Assembly: GCA_029964075.1 (NCBI GenBank)
Contig: CM057135.1
Coordinates: forward strand, 24,640,863 to 24,704,862
Length of the DNA: 64,000 bases
From: Patiria pectinifera
Lineage: Eukaryota; Echinodermata; Asteroidea; Valvatida; Asterinidae
Direction of reading: 5' to 3'
Shown here: positions 1 to 12,539 of the stretch, in pieces
Position numbering within the stretch: the stretch's first letter is position 1
Layout: every line of letters starts with the position of its first letter
The notes under the pieces: model-generated
The model's database searches: none
What the model was told of the DNA's origin: nothing
What the model saw: the letters and a program-made list of their open reading frames with translations, nothing else
Translations under genes and position numbers: made by a program

Positions 1-206
1 AAATTTTTCTATGATTCCCTTTAGTGTTTCTCTTCATTTTGCCACGGATAAACCTAACCCCCAAATGCCTCTAAATCTGTTTTCCAGAGAGAGGGGGAAA
101 CACTGTGTGGACGTGGGCAAGTCCACACAACGTCACTGTTACCTGGTTTATGTGGACCTCTTATGTTCGGAAGTCCACACAGTGAATGTAATGCCTTCCC
201 ATCTTT

Positions 207-392
207 GTAAACACCGGCAATCGTGGACCCCCTCTTGTCCGTAATCCTCATTTCTTTGTTTGTATTCTAACTTCTAGCAACAGCTCTCATTGGTTTTGTA
301 CACGATTTTCAATCGTGGACTATCGGTCAATCGTGGACATTTTGTTTGTGCCCTAACCCTTTTGTCCTAGGTCCACGATTGCCGGTGTTTAC
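207..392. repeat. Short inverted-repeat (MITE-like) element
   Basis: A 22-bp word beginning GTAAACACCGGCAATC at 207-228 is repeated exactly in reverse complement at 371-392, giving a 186-bp element with perfect arms. The interior is AT-rich with further partial matches to the word 'AATCGTGGAC' (around 312 and 331). It has no coding capacity. It lies upstream of the last COMMD5 exon, probably in the preceding intron. Family and mobility are inferred from structure only. Confidence 0.6.
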
Positions 393-824
393 ACACTCAC
401 ACGGACACACAGAAGGAATACGCGATCGCAATATCCTCATGTCTGGCTTGAAAGCCAGGGAGATAAAAATGCATTACCGTGAAGAAACAAAAAGAGAGAA
501 ATGAAGATCACATGAAATGAATTTCAAATTTGCTGCCCTGCTCAAAGTTCAATAGATAAATGTTAATTCGTACAGCTCTTACCAATTGCGAAGTCCTTGA
601 TGTCGTAATAATTTACTTAAAATAAAATTTGTTTTCAAAATTACAACAGATTAAACATTTTGAAGTCCAAATTTACTTTTAAAAAACTGGAAATCTAGCT
701 ATCACAATTTAATATTCACATTCTTTCTTTCTTATTTCATTTTGTTAGTTTGTCGGGTGATGCTTTCTGAATTGAAAACTCCTTTTTTTTTACACCGATT
801 TTTTGTTTTGTTTTTGTTTCACAG

Positions 825-923
825 GTTCCCGTGTCTAAGTTCCATGAGTTGCGATACAGCGTGGCGTACGTCCTCAAGGAAATGGAGGAACTAGAGAAAC
901 GAAGCATACTGAAGATAGAGTAA
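825..923 (+). CDS. COMMD5: COMM domain-containing protein 5 (COMMD5), last coding exon
   Basis: This exon encodes 32 residues and a TAA stop (921-923), following a T-rich tract and CACAG acceptor at 820-824. The peptide contains KFHELRYSVAYVLKEM, the closing beta-strand and helix of the COMM domain. It matches vertebrate COMMD5, which carries KFQELRYSVALVLKEM at its C-terminus. COMMD proteins form hetero-oligomers in the Commander/CCC complex, which works in endosomal cargo recycling and in NF-kB and cullin-ligase regulation. The exon starts in phase 0. Earlier exons lie left of the window, so this is a partial gene by position and not by decay. No clear AATAAA follows within 400 bp, so the transcript end is undetermined. 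Confidence 0.82.
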   Translation, partial: VPVSKFHELRYSVAYVLKEMEELEKRSILKIE

Positions 924-1342
924 CTTGACTATAAATTAGGAGGTTTTTTTTCTACCATTTTATTGTAACTTGCATTCAACATCGGGTTTTGTCCTTCGAC
1001 AAGGTTTTTTATAAACACTCTATATTCAGTGTTATCTGACGACTTGCAAGTATTATACGTGTAATGGTACCATTAAGGAGACGTGTTGTCGTAATTTCTT
1101 CACACGATGGGAGACATCGGTCATTAAGGAGACATTCTCTTGTCTCCCTAATGTCACAGCCCCCCTTTAGAGGAAAAATTTTACCACCGCAATTAGATTA
1201 TATTTGTTGCTCGTGGTCTAATTAGTAAACATACCGAAATTCGTGGAAAAAGGACAAGGGAATATTGGGTTAGGGCACATTGAAGTTTGAAAAATTGTGT
1301 GCACAAGTCTATGGGGATGTCTCCCAAATGTCCAATCCAGGG

Positions 1343-1910
1343 TAATAATAATAATAATAATAATATCTAATTCTTGTATAGCGCCAAATCCGTCAAAATT
1401 GACGCTCAAGGCGCTTCACAGAAATAAAAATGAACAGGTTAAAATTTAAGAATAAACTAAAACTTATACAAGACAAAACCTTTAAAATAACTATAAAATA
1501 ATATGGTTGATAAAAGACAGCCAAACTGTCAAGATAGGCAATAGGAATAAGACAAACGGGCAATTAAAAATTGACGCACAAGGCGCTTTACATAAATACG
1601 GATATACCAGTTAAATTTTAAAATACAAGAGGTGTACAAATTAAAATTGTCTAATGAAACCAAGGATTCCTCAAAAGCGCCCCAGGCACTGTAGCTCGCA
1701 AGCCTGAAGAAACCTATGAAGAGAAGACAATGAGAAGAAATTACAGTTTCAGAAGTGGGAGGAAAACCCCAGAAGAATATGCTGGGGAAAACCCACGGAA
1801 TCAGGCAGGGACTGAAAACCCAATCCACATATTGGCCCAGGCGGGATTCGAACCCGGGTCACAGCGGTGGAAGGCGAGGAAAGTACCGCTACGCCAACCC
1901 GCCTCCCCTT
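1343..1910 (-). mobile_element. tRNA-derived SINE, minus strand
   Basis: Read on the minus strand, the element begins near 1910 with a tRNA-like head. An A-box-like TGGCGTAGCGG and a B-box-like GGTTCGAATCC lie about 40 bp apart. It continues through a body containing 'GCGCCTTGAGCG'-type words and ends in a run of ATT triplets at 1343-1364. The tRNA acceptor arms do not pair, so this is a tRNA-derived element and not a tRNA gene. A similar head and body occur at 39087-39425. Confidence 0.65.
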
Positions 1911-1977
1911 ATAATATACAGTGTTTATAAAATACGCCGTCGAAGCACAACCTAATATTGAATTTACATACACATGT
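1911..1977 (+). repeat. Relic of the tRNA-like palindrome family
   Basis: The words 'CAGTGTTTATAAAATACG' and 'ACCTAATATTGAATTTACAT' match the right arm of the palindromic element at 46858-47213 in order and spacing. The SINE at 1343-1910 abuts it directly, so the SINE may have inserted into or next to an older copy. Confidence 0.45.
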
Positions 1978-2744
1978 ATAAATTGTAATTTAGATACTAA
2001 AAAATAATACAAGTGTTTTATTTGAGACATTTTCATCAAGACCTCACATAAATTTTTATGTGAAGATGCAAATTTAATTTAAAAATATAAATATATCGGT
2101 ATTTGTTACCAAAATAATGAGCTCTAAAGCTGGTGTTCTTTGTCTTTGAGATTTTAAAGGCTTGAAAACAAAAACATTCAATAACGTATTTAATAAACAT
2201 TGTATTCTCAGTGTTTTTGGAGGACTTTGCAAGCAAATCTCAGGCAGGAGTCTAACTCACGACCTCCTGCTTACTACATAGTTGTGAATTTTTTCTTGCA
2301 AGTCTACGGACAATTCCCACTGCATATACAGTGTTTATGAAATACGTCAGTGTTGGGAAAAATCCAATATTGGAGTTTCATATCTCCCTGTTGCACAATT
2401 CCATCTTGTGAAAACAAGTAAGAAATCTCAAAGTCTCAAGAGTGGTTCCTCTAAACTCAGATGTCATTGTGTCCCTGTCTTACCCTTTTTTTAATGTAAA
2501 ATCGAACAGCATTTTGAAGATCATGACATATTCCAGAGTGTATTGTATTTTTGTATGGTTGTGTCCATGTGAATCTTTCATTTTCAGAATTTGGAGAGGT
2601 TTTTCTAATTCTTTAATTTTGTTTTGATGAGTTTCAACCCCAAAGCACTCATTGGACTTGGGGTTTCGAAACTGGTTGTGTAAGTATTTAGTTAATCTAC
2701 ATCGCAAGTTTTCCACCTTATCCAGTCACATGATTTGTCGGTAG

Positions 2745-3136
2745 TGTTTATAGCGAATGTACAACATTTGTTTTTGCTGGAAAAACCAAGAAAACCAATG
2801 ATGTTCTTGAAGCCTGGTTCCCTGACCCCACTTAAAATGAAACAGAGCAATTTATAAACTTTGGGGAATTGTAAGGTCAGAGAATCAGTCTAGCAGGCTT
2901 GTACCCCTTCACAGGTGTGTAATCAATTGCAAAGAAAATAACGCAATAACCTAATATGAAAACTAAGGAACAGTTTTGAAAAAAAGCCAGTTTTTCTTGA
3001 AAATATTTAGTACACCAGGAGCCACGATTTTACAGGATGCTTTAAACTGTCATTCACTAATAATCCAGTAAGGTAGTTTGTGATTATTTGATCATTTCGT
3101 TTTTTGATGTTTGCAAATGTTGTATCTTCCCTTTAA
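2745..3136. mobile_element. TTAA-ended MITE, degraded copy
   Basis: The right end 'GCAAATGTTGTATCTTCCCTTTAA' region (about 3113-3136) and the internal 'TGGTTCCCTGACCCC' and 'AACCAAGAAAACCAATGATG' words match the intact copies at 16789-17311, 51056-51585 and 51802-52352. The left end has lost the TTAAAGGG start. It has no coding capacity. Confidence 0.6.
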
Positions 3137-3525
3137 GTATGTCTAAAAATTTTAATTACGAGCTCCGTGCATGCACGATACCCCGTTTACGGTAAGAAAG
3201 GAAGAGTTGCGGATTATTAGGAGAGGGCTTTTAACGTATTAGTACCTTGGTAATAATAACAATCCATACCTAAAGAAAACTAAATACCGGTATATGGTTG
3301 GACAAACAAGTCCTAATGACATAACAAGATGGCTGAAATTGCTAATGGGGAGGCTATTTTTTGCCCTCAGTTTCAAGCTTGTTATTCTTCTTTGGTTGTC
3401 CAACTATAAATATGGCTTCATTGTTTTTAATGAAGTCATTGAGTAAAAGTCAAACCTGGATTTCCTGGATTCGGTAACTGTAAGCAAAACAAATCCCTGT
3501 TGACTATAGGGCTGTTCACACTGGA

Positions 3526-3697
3526 CACTGTTATTTCGGTTGTGTAAAAATCAAACGGTTGTGTACTATATGAACCTAGCAACCTGTTATGTAAACTGTT
3601 GTTTACACAACTTGTGTAAACTATTACACAAGTTGTTCTCTTTTTTTTTACACAACTTGTTGCTAGGTTCATATAGTACACAACCGAAATAACAGTG
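3526..3697. repeat. Fold-back inverted repeat with long arms
   Basis: CACTGTTATTTCGGTTGTG at 3526 is repeated in reverse complement ending at 3697. Inside, a second arm pair reads GTGTACTATATGAACCTAG and its complement, and a central 'ACAAGTTGTGTAAAC'-type core carries shorter repeats of TACACAAGTTG. The whole 172 bp could fold into one long hairpin. It is non-coding. Confidence 0.65.
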
Positions 3698-4360
3698 GAG
3701 CCTCACTAACCCGGGTTGAACTCGTCCCTGGGCAAACCCAGTACCACCCCCTGGTTGAGTCATTATTCTTCAACCCGGCGCCCCAGTGTAATTATCAGCA
3801 TTCCAGACTCCAACCGGTCTGAAACATGCATACTGAAATTTGTATCCTTGTTGAGACATTTCTTTGTTCTCGTGTACTAAAGTTTTTGAGTTTCAAAGTA
3901 CACTTTCAAAATGCTCCTTTTTTTAACCAGAATTAATTTCCTTGGCTGAAATTCGGACTTACTATCCCTTTTCGAAAAACTTAACCATTTTTCGACGGAT
4001 CAACATACCTTGGAAATTCCTAGTTTTTGAGTAAAATCCATATATCTATTTCGTGAAAACCTTGTGGAGACGTATACATCTATAGAAATTGCCCTGTGGA
4101 GATGTATACTATCTTTTGTTCCCTATTGTGTGCATGTCTCCAGAGGGCACAGTGTACTATCAGATCATAGCGTTTAACACCTCCCAAGCACACATTTATT
4201 CCCTTATTGTCACTTGAGCAATATTTTGCTTTGTAAATAAAGAATTAATCCTACGAAATAATGAAACATTGGTGAAAGTATTGGTTTGTTTTCTTATTTT
4301 GTTCTATCGGGAGCAAAAATGAGATTTATATTGTTACAAAAAAACAACCCCTTCCAGAAA

Positions 4361-5050
4361 CTGAGTGGCCCTTGGGCAAGGCACTTTGTCACTCATTGCT
4401 TCTCTCCACGCAGGAGTAAATGGGTACCTGCGAGGGCAGAGATAGCTATTGTGATTGAATTAGCTTCCTTGCGCCTAACAGGCTGCATCAAGCTGCATAC
4501 TCCCCAGGGAGCTGAGATGGTATTTGGAACGTTTCATGTGCCCAAAGAGCAGGGGCAATAATGATGTAGCTCCTTGAGCACCAGTCATGGTGGATACGTG
4601 CGCTTTATAAATATCCACTATTATTATTATTATTATTAATTACCAGTACATGCCCCCTGCAAATTGGACCCCCAGCCGTTACACAACTGTGTCCCTTTTT
4701 GAATGATTTTCGGCCTTGCTTACTTCCCCCTGGCCATTGTTTCTGCAAGTCATTAATTTTGGAGCTTCATTGATCTGTACCTTGCGTGGGGGGGAGGGGG
4801 ATGTAATATTACATCCTAGGACTTTGCAGTCGCAATCTGCTGATGACATTTCAAACACATTTCTCTTCTGTTCCAGTTGGGGGCAAAAAATTGAAATGTC
4901 ATTATATTAAGGTCTTGTCTCACACATGTCCTGTCTGTCTCAAGTAGTGTTTTGTTTGTTCCCTATTACAGTACTTTGCTCGTATGTTTGTCCACGGGTA
5001 AAGGCACAAAAGCGTTCTGCTTAACCTTATACCTAAATGTTGTCATCTTG
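4361..5050 (+). repeat. Truncated SINE plus unique tail; copy 1 of a local duplication
   Basis: The left part (4361-4640) is a 5'-truncated SINE that contains 'GGCAAGGCACTTTGTCACTC' and ends in TTA triplets, like the longer copy at 39800-40207. The following 400 bp, from 'TTAATTACCAGTACATG' to 'CTAAATGTTGTCAT', recurs nearly unchanged at 6345-6725. This indicates a local duplication that carried the SINE tail together with flanking sequence. Confidence 0.65.
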
Positions 5051-5349
5051 ATTATTAATCACTATGTACATAACTATCAAATATTATGCTACTGACTTTT
5101 TTTCTAATTCATACACGATTGTACACAATTGTAATGAATGGCATCATTGAAATAAATGGGTTACTAAGTACTACTTTTTGGCCAATAAATGCAGTCCACC
5201 AGCGCGATCGTTGAATGTAAGTGCATGGTTGTGGACGAATAAACATCGGTCATAGAATGCAATGAAAGATGCCCCACAACTATGGATTAAGAGAGAAATT
5301 GATAACGCGCAATTTATGATTTAGTTGGTATAGGCAATCACTGGAAGTT

Positions 5350-5665
5350 GTATTATTATTATTTATTTGGCCAACAAATGAACAAAAGTACAATGACAAG
5401 CAAATATATATCATACAGTAAACAAAAACTGGAAATTGAGAAAGTATGACCAGACAAGACTGATGGGACTGAAGGATGCGAGAAGGAATGGGCCGGGGGC
5501 TGGGGAGGAGGGGGAGGGAAGGGAGGGTGGACAGTTTGACGGGGGAGAGGAGATAGAGGGGCAGAAAATAAGGACAATAATACATTCCAAACCGGCCAGG
5601 GTAAACAAAAGTGTACTTAAACACAGCCCTAAGGCCTGCCTACCCATGCTCGAAATGTGTACACA
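5350..5665 (-). mobile_element. Possible 3' end of a non-LTR retroelement
   Basis: On the minus strand this ends in 'CATTTGTTGGCCAAATAAAT' followed by AAT triplets (5350-5366). This arrangement is typical of the 3' end of a LINE or SINE. The upstream part is pyrimidine-rich on that strand (the plus strand shows a GGGAGG-rich block at 5490-5560). Open frames here come from low complexity and show no conserved domain. Confidence 0.35.
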
Positions 5666-6099
5666 AAAAATAAATAGAACTATAACAAAATGTATACAAT
5701 ATGGCCATTTTCACAATTTGTGGTGTAACTTTGTTTCCAAGGGTCCAAAATTTCAAACCTGTTGTATTAATTTTTTTTTCCATTAAAAACATTATAGTTG
5801 GGACTCATTTCTCAGGAAATCATTGGTTTTGGAGCTTGATTTATCCATCATTGCCAAATGTTATGATAAACTTGATTTGAGGCCTGAAATTTGACAAAAA
5901 CATCATTTGTTTCCGCTGCAGATTTACTATGACCCTAAATGTCTGCATCCTAGGTTGACATGTTTTATTGTAGAGCATGAGTGAAAGTACCAAACTGAAA
6001 ACCAGAAATCCCCAAACTTTTTACCGTACTGTGAGCTGAGGGACCTCTTTTTTTTTTTTTAACTCTTGGGCCCCTATTAGTCTGAGAATCATCCGTTGT

Positions 6100-6315
6100 G
6101 TAACGGAGCCCCCTCTGCCACCGGTCCAATGTCTGTTATAATTCTCTAAAGCATGCAAGTTTATGCGACCACGGTTATTATGCATCGAGCTGTATACTCC
6201 CCATGGAGCTGAGATGATATTTGGAATGTTTTATGGGCCAAATGAGCAGGGGCAATAATGATGTAGCTCCTTGAGCACCAGTCATGGTGGATACGTGCGC
6301 TTTATAAATATCCAC

Positions 6316-6346
<31 letters not shown>

Positions 6347-6810
6347 TACCAGTACATGTCCCCTGCAAATTGGACCCCCGGCAGTTACACAATTGTGTCC
6401 CTTTTTTAATGATTTTTGGCCTTGTTTACTTCCGCCTGGCTATTGTTTCTGCTAGTCATTTATTTTGGAGCTTCATTGATCTGTACCTTGCGGGGGGGGG
6501 TGTAATATTCCATCCTAGGACTTTGCAATCGCAATCTGCTGATGACATTTCAAACACATTTCTCTTCTGTTCCAGTTGGGGGGCAAAATTGAATCGTCTC
6601 ACACTTGTCCTGTCCGTCTCATGTAGTGTTTTGTTTGTCCCTTATTACAGTTCTTTGGTTGTATGTTTGTCCATACGTAAGGGCACAAAAGCGTTCTGCT
6701 TAACCTTATATCTAAATGTTGTCATTTAATTTAACGGAGCCCCCTCTGCCACCGGTCCAATGTCTGTTATAATTATCTAAAGCATGCAAGTTTATGCGAC
6801 CACGCACGCC
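6100..6810 (+). repeat. Copy 2 of the local duplication
   Basis: Positions 6180-6725 repeat 4495-5050, including the SINE tail with its TTA microsatellite. A second word set, 'GAGCCCCCTCTGCCACCGGT' through 'TTTATGCGACCACG', occurs on both sides (about 6105-6175 and 6737-6806). The copy is therefore bracketed by a direct repeat of about 70 bp. Confidence 0.65.
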
Positions 6811-6883
6811 AGCCAATCGGAGTCGACATGACGACATTTCATTCCGAAATCTGGACCAAGCTGTTGATTGGTCAATTTGAAAT

Positions 6884-7083
6884 CAGTGGCGTTGCCAGGA
6901 ATTTTCAGTGTGTGTGTGTGGGGGCTGGAACATTTCATGGGGGCGTCATGTAGATCATGATTAATTTTTTTAGAAACTCAAATTCTCAGGGGGGGGGGGG
7001 CGACTGGGGGGCGACAAGGTTTCATGGGGGGGGGGGCTGTCGCCCCCGGCCCCGGCCCCCCACCCCCCGTGGCTACGCCACTG
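6884..7083. mobile_element. G-rich MITE with CAGTGGCG ends
   Basis: The left end reads CAGTGGCGTTGCCAGGA. The right end is the reverse complement of CAGTGGCGTAGCCACGG, giving a 200-bp element with about 17-bp inverted ends and G-runs inside. The form is that of a small non-autonomous DNA transposon. Related G-rich elements occur at 43480-43905 and 44480-44680. Confidence 0.6.
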
Positions 7084-7266
7084 CATTTTACAACGGGCAT
7101 ACTAGAGATCTAATAAAACCCTACATTGAATTTCAAAACGGGTTACAGAAGACCTGATTAAGAAGGCGCCTACTACTGAATGATGAGAATCTCGAGGTCA
7201 AGCACATAGTACAGTCTAGTTGCATAATTAATCACCGAATCTGCTCGCATATCATGGACCCTTGCC

Positions 7267-7692
7267 ATGGGGATATTACACAGACTAGACCTCCGTAGAA
7301 TCCATCCTCCTCTACGGTCCTGGAACCTGACCAAACCAATCTCTGCATCCATTGATGGCACCTATACAAGGATGTTGCGGGCTGTTCAGAACGTTTCTTG
7401 GCAACGGCATCTCCCTAACTCTGTTCTGTATGGTGCCCTTCCCCCTATCTCCACCACCATCAGACAGCGTCGCCTTCGGTTAGCCGGTCACGTTTATCGA
7501 CATAATGAGCCAGCTAGTCAAGTTCTCCTCTGGAATCCTGATGCCCCTGGACGAAAAGGTCGTCCCAACATGACCCTGAAAACATCCATCGAGCTAGAAA
7601 CTGGTGTGAGTGGTCCATCTCTTCCCAACACTATGCTCGATAGGGACAGTTGCATGGGCCCAACTCATCAAGTCATCATGAAAATGAATTAA
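7267..7692 (+). mobile_element. Non-LTR retrotransposon fragment (C-terminal region after reverse transcriptase)
   Basis: The reading frame contains 'DGTYTRMLRAVQNVSW', 'LYGALPPISTTIRQRRLRLAGH' in shortened form and 'GRKGRPNMTLKT'. This is the conserved block after the reverse transcriptase domain in RTE-like LINEs. Just upstream, ESILLYG is read in another frame, so a frameshift separates the parts. The protein is truncated at the 5' side and dead. A related block is at 12677-13080. Confidence 0.7.
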
Positions 7693-9797
7693 TGAAGAAG
7701 AGGCCCCTAACCGGACCAAGAGATTTGGCCAATATCATCCCACACACCCCAAGTGGGTTAACAGATGTCCAAAAAAAGGAGTTGGGGTGCTGAGGCAGCC
7801 TTATTTTTTGGAACGACCAGAAAAAAATAATTGCTATGTTCCCGCACGAAGAGTCTACTCGGCCGCCTTGTCAGCAAAATCCTGCATACACCACGGACTC
7901 GGCTCACCTTTTGTTTATTAATGGTTGGCCGTGGGCACGACAACATGACGGCTTGATCTAGATGCAAAAACCACAAAGGAGACTCAGGCCAAAACAGCAC
8001 CATGACAAGGTCACACAATGGATTTCTCGTGGAAGCAATACTTTATTCAGAATATTAAAATGGAGTACGGGAAATCATCCCATACTGGCTCTCCTAGCTG
8101 ACAGATCTAACAGTACAAAAATCCTCTTCTACTGTACACCGACTAAAAGATCTACATTTCTACATCTCCTGAAGTTATACCATGGACGGCCATAACAATG
8201 AAGTGCACTCTTAATATGGCCTTCATCAACAGATTCTAATTCATACTTCACTTGATATGGGCCATAGCAGAACACAACCCTTTAGGAACCATCTCATTTG
8301 CATATGCATTCATTTACATATGCATGCATTTATTTGCATATACATGTTAATATCCCCCATGTGACACTATGTGACATAATCTAGGGGAATATTCAAATGT
8401 AGAACCCACTCAACATACATGTACATGCTGTACGTTGCAATCAACTATGTGTACTTGTTTTTAAAAGAATAATTTCCCTTTCAATTCGACCAAACTGACA
8501 TCCAACTCCCAGGAAAATACACTGGAAAAGCTTATTCCCGCTTCTATTTTCTACAATACACACTGCGAGAATTTCCCATTTTTTCCCGAACTACAAAATC
8601 TTCAATTTTGAGTTTTGGCCAACATATGACCCATGACCCTTTAGTCCATAGTTCTGTCAGTTAGGAAGTTTCTGGCATTACTTTTCAAGGGAGGTATTTA
8701 TTTTATTATTTTAATTTGTTTCTTTCAACCCAAAGTCGCATGCAATTCCACTTCATCTTTCATATTTTGTCCCACAATTTTTTAGAAAGTCTCGTTAAAG
8801 AATCCATCGAGTTGTGAATTTACTTTAGTATTTCGATCGGGCCAAATTGGTCCAGCCAGTATGTTTATAAAAGACCTCCAGTTATTTTTAATGGAATGAT
8901 TCGAAATGCTGCAGCAGTTAAAGAGAGTACTATAAATCACTTTGAATCTCTCAATTACAACGTTCACGTTCAGAATAATTCAGAATAACGTTCAGAATAA
9001 TGAATGATTTCACTTTCAGTGCAGTTAATTGGTGAAGTTCCTAAGGAGTTCATTTGTGAAACTGTAACGACCAATTTCTCAATTTTTTTTTGACTTTCCA
9101 AGGCCCCGAAAATTGGGAGCTGAAAATACCTATAAACTCCATCAGATTTTGTCCGATTCCCATATTCTATACATTATTGGAAAGCTTATTCATTGTCCTT
9201 TCCAATGAGCCCAAAATCCCACTTTTCAAAAATTGGTCCATGGTTTTGTGCCAGAGGGTCACACTTGATGTTGAAGTGAAGAAGTCTTTTTCTGTACCTT
9301 GAAGAACACTGGATGCTAACGAATTAGTACATTTTCATGAGTCACGTTTTCTAGACCGTCATTCTTTGCCTTAATGTTTAATTAAAAAGCACTCTTGTTT
9401 ACATACGTACTGCAGCATCTGGCCCCACATAATGGGTTTACCAATCTTATGCATAACTAGCTATGAAGAGAAATTGTCGCCGTTTTCAACTCCATTTTCA
9501 AGGCACGTAGGAACATGAGTCATTACCTTGGAAACGGATCTTCCGATTCGATGAGAAAAACCATGCTCAAAGTAAAGATAGGGCTCGTCCTAAATCACCT
9601 GTGAAATCGTTCTGCCTAATTTGGTGCAAATGTTTCTCTATTTTTGCAAAATATTATAGAATCCATTGAGCTGAAACTTCCGATAGGTTAGCTGTTACGC
9701 ACCCTACTTGAGATTCTGAGCAATTTTGATGCTTCAAAAAAACAAAAAAAAAGGACAAAGCTTTTAGCTTTTCAATTTAAAAAAAAAATTGTAATGC

Positions 9798-10167
9798 TTA
9801 GGCCAAAAAAAAAAAAAGTCTCCGGTTTCTGGTATGGAGCTTGCCCAAAAAGTGGTGCGGCGACGCGGCTTTTTTTTTTTACCTGATTTTTTTTGCCTCA
9901 AATGTCGGCTGATGACTGCAAATGGTGCCGACTAAACTTAGTGCAAATATATGCGAGTCCAAAGAGGCCACATAAAGCTTATTCTCGATCATAACCCCAT
10001 CCAAAAACACGTTAAAATTGTGCAGCAGCAGGATTCCAGTCAAACCAGTGAGTTTGACGGTTTTGAGACATCATCTTTCATTGAAAAAGAAACGTTTTCA
10101 TTTTGCCGACGTGCATGGCTACGGCGACGCACACGCATACCAGAAACCGGAGACTTTTTTTGGCCTT
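9798..10167 (-). mobile_element. TIR element, 'CTCCGGTTTCTGG' family, copy 1
   Basis: The ends read TTAGGCC-A(n)-AGTCTCCGGTTTCTGGTATG, and the reverse complement closes at about 10167. The interior contains 'GAGTTTGACGGTTTTGAGAC' and 'AAGCTTATTCTCGATC'. Copies at 54087-54462 and 61529-61903 have the same interior in the opposite orientation. A 185-residue open frame across it and the adjoining SINE is chance. Confidence 0.7.
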
Positions 10168-10435
10168 ATATAGCGCCATCCATCATAACAAACATCTCAA
10201 AGCGCTTTACAATTATTCCCCGTTCATCAGGCCACGAGACCACGCGGCAGCCGATATCAGCGCTCAATCGGTCCTCGACCCTCACAGGTACCCATTTATA
10301 CTCCTGGGTGGAGAGAGGCGATTGGAGTGAAGTGTCTTGCCCAAGGGCACAAACACCATGTTGCTGGCAGGGTTCGAACCCACGCACCATCGTACATGAG
10401 TCAAACACCGTAACCACCGGACCATTGCATTCTAC
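10163..10435 (-). mobile_element. tRNA-derived SINE, minus strand
   Basis: On the minus strand an A-box-like TGGTCCGGTGGTTACGG and a B-box-like GGTTCGAACCC lie near 10425-10375. They are followed by 'CTTGGGCAAGACACTTC', a body, and the tail word 'TATATAGCGCCA'. It abuts the TIR element at 9798-10167 and shares the GGCCTTA boundary. Confidence 0.65.
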
Positions 10436-12539
10436 ATTCCTACGTACCTTTAAGTTAAAATTACCTGAAACCAGCGTGTCATATTGCTTTGACAACAATG
10501 AAACGTAAATATGTCACCAAACAAATTATATATTTTGTGCATGTTCAGATCTACACTGATTTTTTATAACCGAGTCAAAATTTCCACTCGGTGAACTTAA
10601 ACCGGATCAAAAAATTTCATTCTTTTTAACGATAGACTAATCAACCAAAAGGCAAGAAACAAATGCGAAAATTTCTTTTGTACAGTTTTGTCGCCGTGGA
10701 CAAAATTGAACTTCTACGGTTACCCCAGAAAAATCTTTGGAAAGGGTCCCTTCTGACATCTGATAACGCTTCTCTATACTGAAAGAGCCATAAATACTTG
10801 AACTATGATGAATTTTGGGGATAACAAAATCTTCAATTTACACACTTGTAAACTACACTTATTCTACACGTACACCCGAACTTTCCCATAATGCACAGAC
10901 TACTATCAACAACTGATTTGGTTGGGTTTTTACAAATTAATTTCTACAATTGATCTTTGTACATTTTGTTCCTTTTTTGTAATAACTTGTGAACAAAGAC
11001 AATAAATACTTATTTACAACTGTGTAAATGCAGAACAAAACTGTAATACTGGAAAACCAAACATATTTATAGAAAACAAACTGTTTGTGAACAATATCAA
11101 ATAATTCTACTAATTTTACTCTTAAACAAAACAAGAAATTTAGATACGCGCATGGCTGACTGGTGTAGATGTGGCATTTACAAGTTTTAGCACAAAATGA
11201 ACAAAAAATCTGTTTTAAACGTTTTCCCGATCTGTTACACTGAACTTATTTTCCGATCTGCTTTCTAGTTTTATTTTGCCAAAATCAACAAATTGATTGA
11301 ATTTACAAATTATAAGAAGCACCTTTTACTTGATCGCATTCCAGGAAGTTCGAATTATGCATTTTTTTTTAGTGAATGGCAACTATCCATTGTGTAGAAC
11401 ATTTAGTTGGTATAAAATTTACTGTACATACATGTACGTTGTATACGTTGTATACATTGTATAATTGTATACATTGTACCAATGTTAATGTCATGTTTAA
11501 GCTAATGTGTGCATATTCAATATGATGTAAACAATAGAAAAGAACTGTAATTGTGGCTCCCTTTACACAAAATGCACAATCAGTGAAATATTTGTGCGTA
11601 TTCTTTTTATGGGTCTAAATAGGTATATCACTCTTTTTTGCAAGAAATTTTTTAAGAAATATCCTTCTGAGCACACACACAACATTAAGAACACAAAATA
11701 TACCAAAAGAAAGAAAATCAAAACGGAAATAAAAAAAAAACCAGAATAAAAAAATATTAATTCCTAAAGATTTGTTACGAGAAAAAAAAATCATAGAGAA
11801 TTTATGAAAAAAGTCATGACAAAATATTAGCTTTGGTATAATTAAAAATATCACATGTACAATTCACACCAAAAAAGAAAACAAAAAAAGCGTTTACAAG
11901 AAGCGATTGAAATGTGACCCCAAAAGTATTGACATTTTTGTTGAATACCATCGGCTTTTGGTTGCACAATATATCGCGCACACATGAGACTAGTTTTACA
12001 CAAATTATAATTCGGCCGATTCACAATGCAGTGCGCCACCAAGAGATTGCCACAGAGAGTTCATTTTTTGTCCGTTATTCCAGTCAGATGTGTCAGGTAC
12101 AAAATATGTTTACCGTTTTCTTTTCTTTTTGTCAATACGGTGTTTTTTGTAAGAACGCTATGCCCCAATCAGTTACAAATTAGCTCAAACTGTCTACTGA
12201 CACTCATTCAAATGGGCCATGTTTTGTCGACCGTAAACTTGTAAGAATGGACCATCCACGGCAAACTCTTGGTGGCGCACTGTATTGTGTATCGCCCGAA
12301 TTACAGTATGGGTGTCGCATTTTCGCAAGTGAAAACAATTTGCAATGAAAGGCACTGAGAATGATGAGAATAACATTTCAATAAAATTCACTTTCCCACT
12401 TCCCACTTGTTTCATTTTTTACAAACAGGTCAAAAACAAGTACCCCCCAAAAGTCCTTCATACTCGTAGATCATTGTTTACCTTTGTTCAGACCAATAGA
12501 ACAACAGTAAAAACCCATGAGACCAACCATTTTTTTTCT

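Noticed and set aside
1836-1910. Possible tRNA gene (GGTTCGAATCC)
   Set aside because: The A- and B-boxes are present but the acceptor stem does not pair, and a SINE body with an ATT tail follows. It is a tRNA-derived SINE. The same applies to 10375-10430, 39830-39890, 47040-47105 and 59928-59990.
5411-5786. Open frames in the GGGAGG-rich block
   Set aside because: They are low-complexity translations on both strands with no family resemblance.
9951-10508. 185-residue plus-strand open frame
   Set aside because: It spans the junction of a TIR element and an oppositely oriented SINE. The same TIR interior elsewhere has stops, and no domain is visible.
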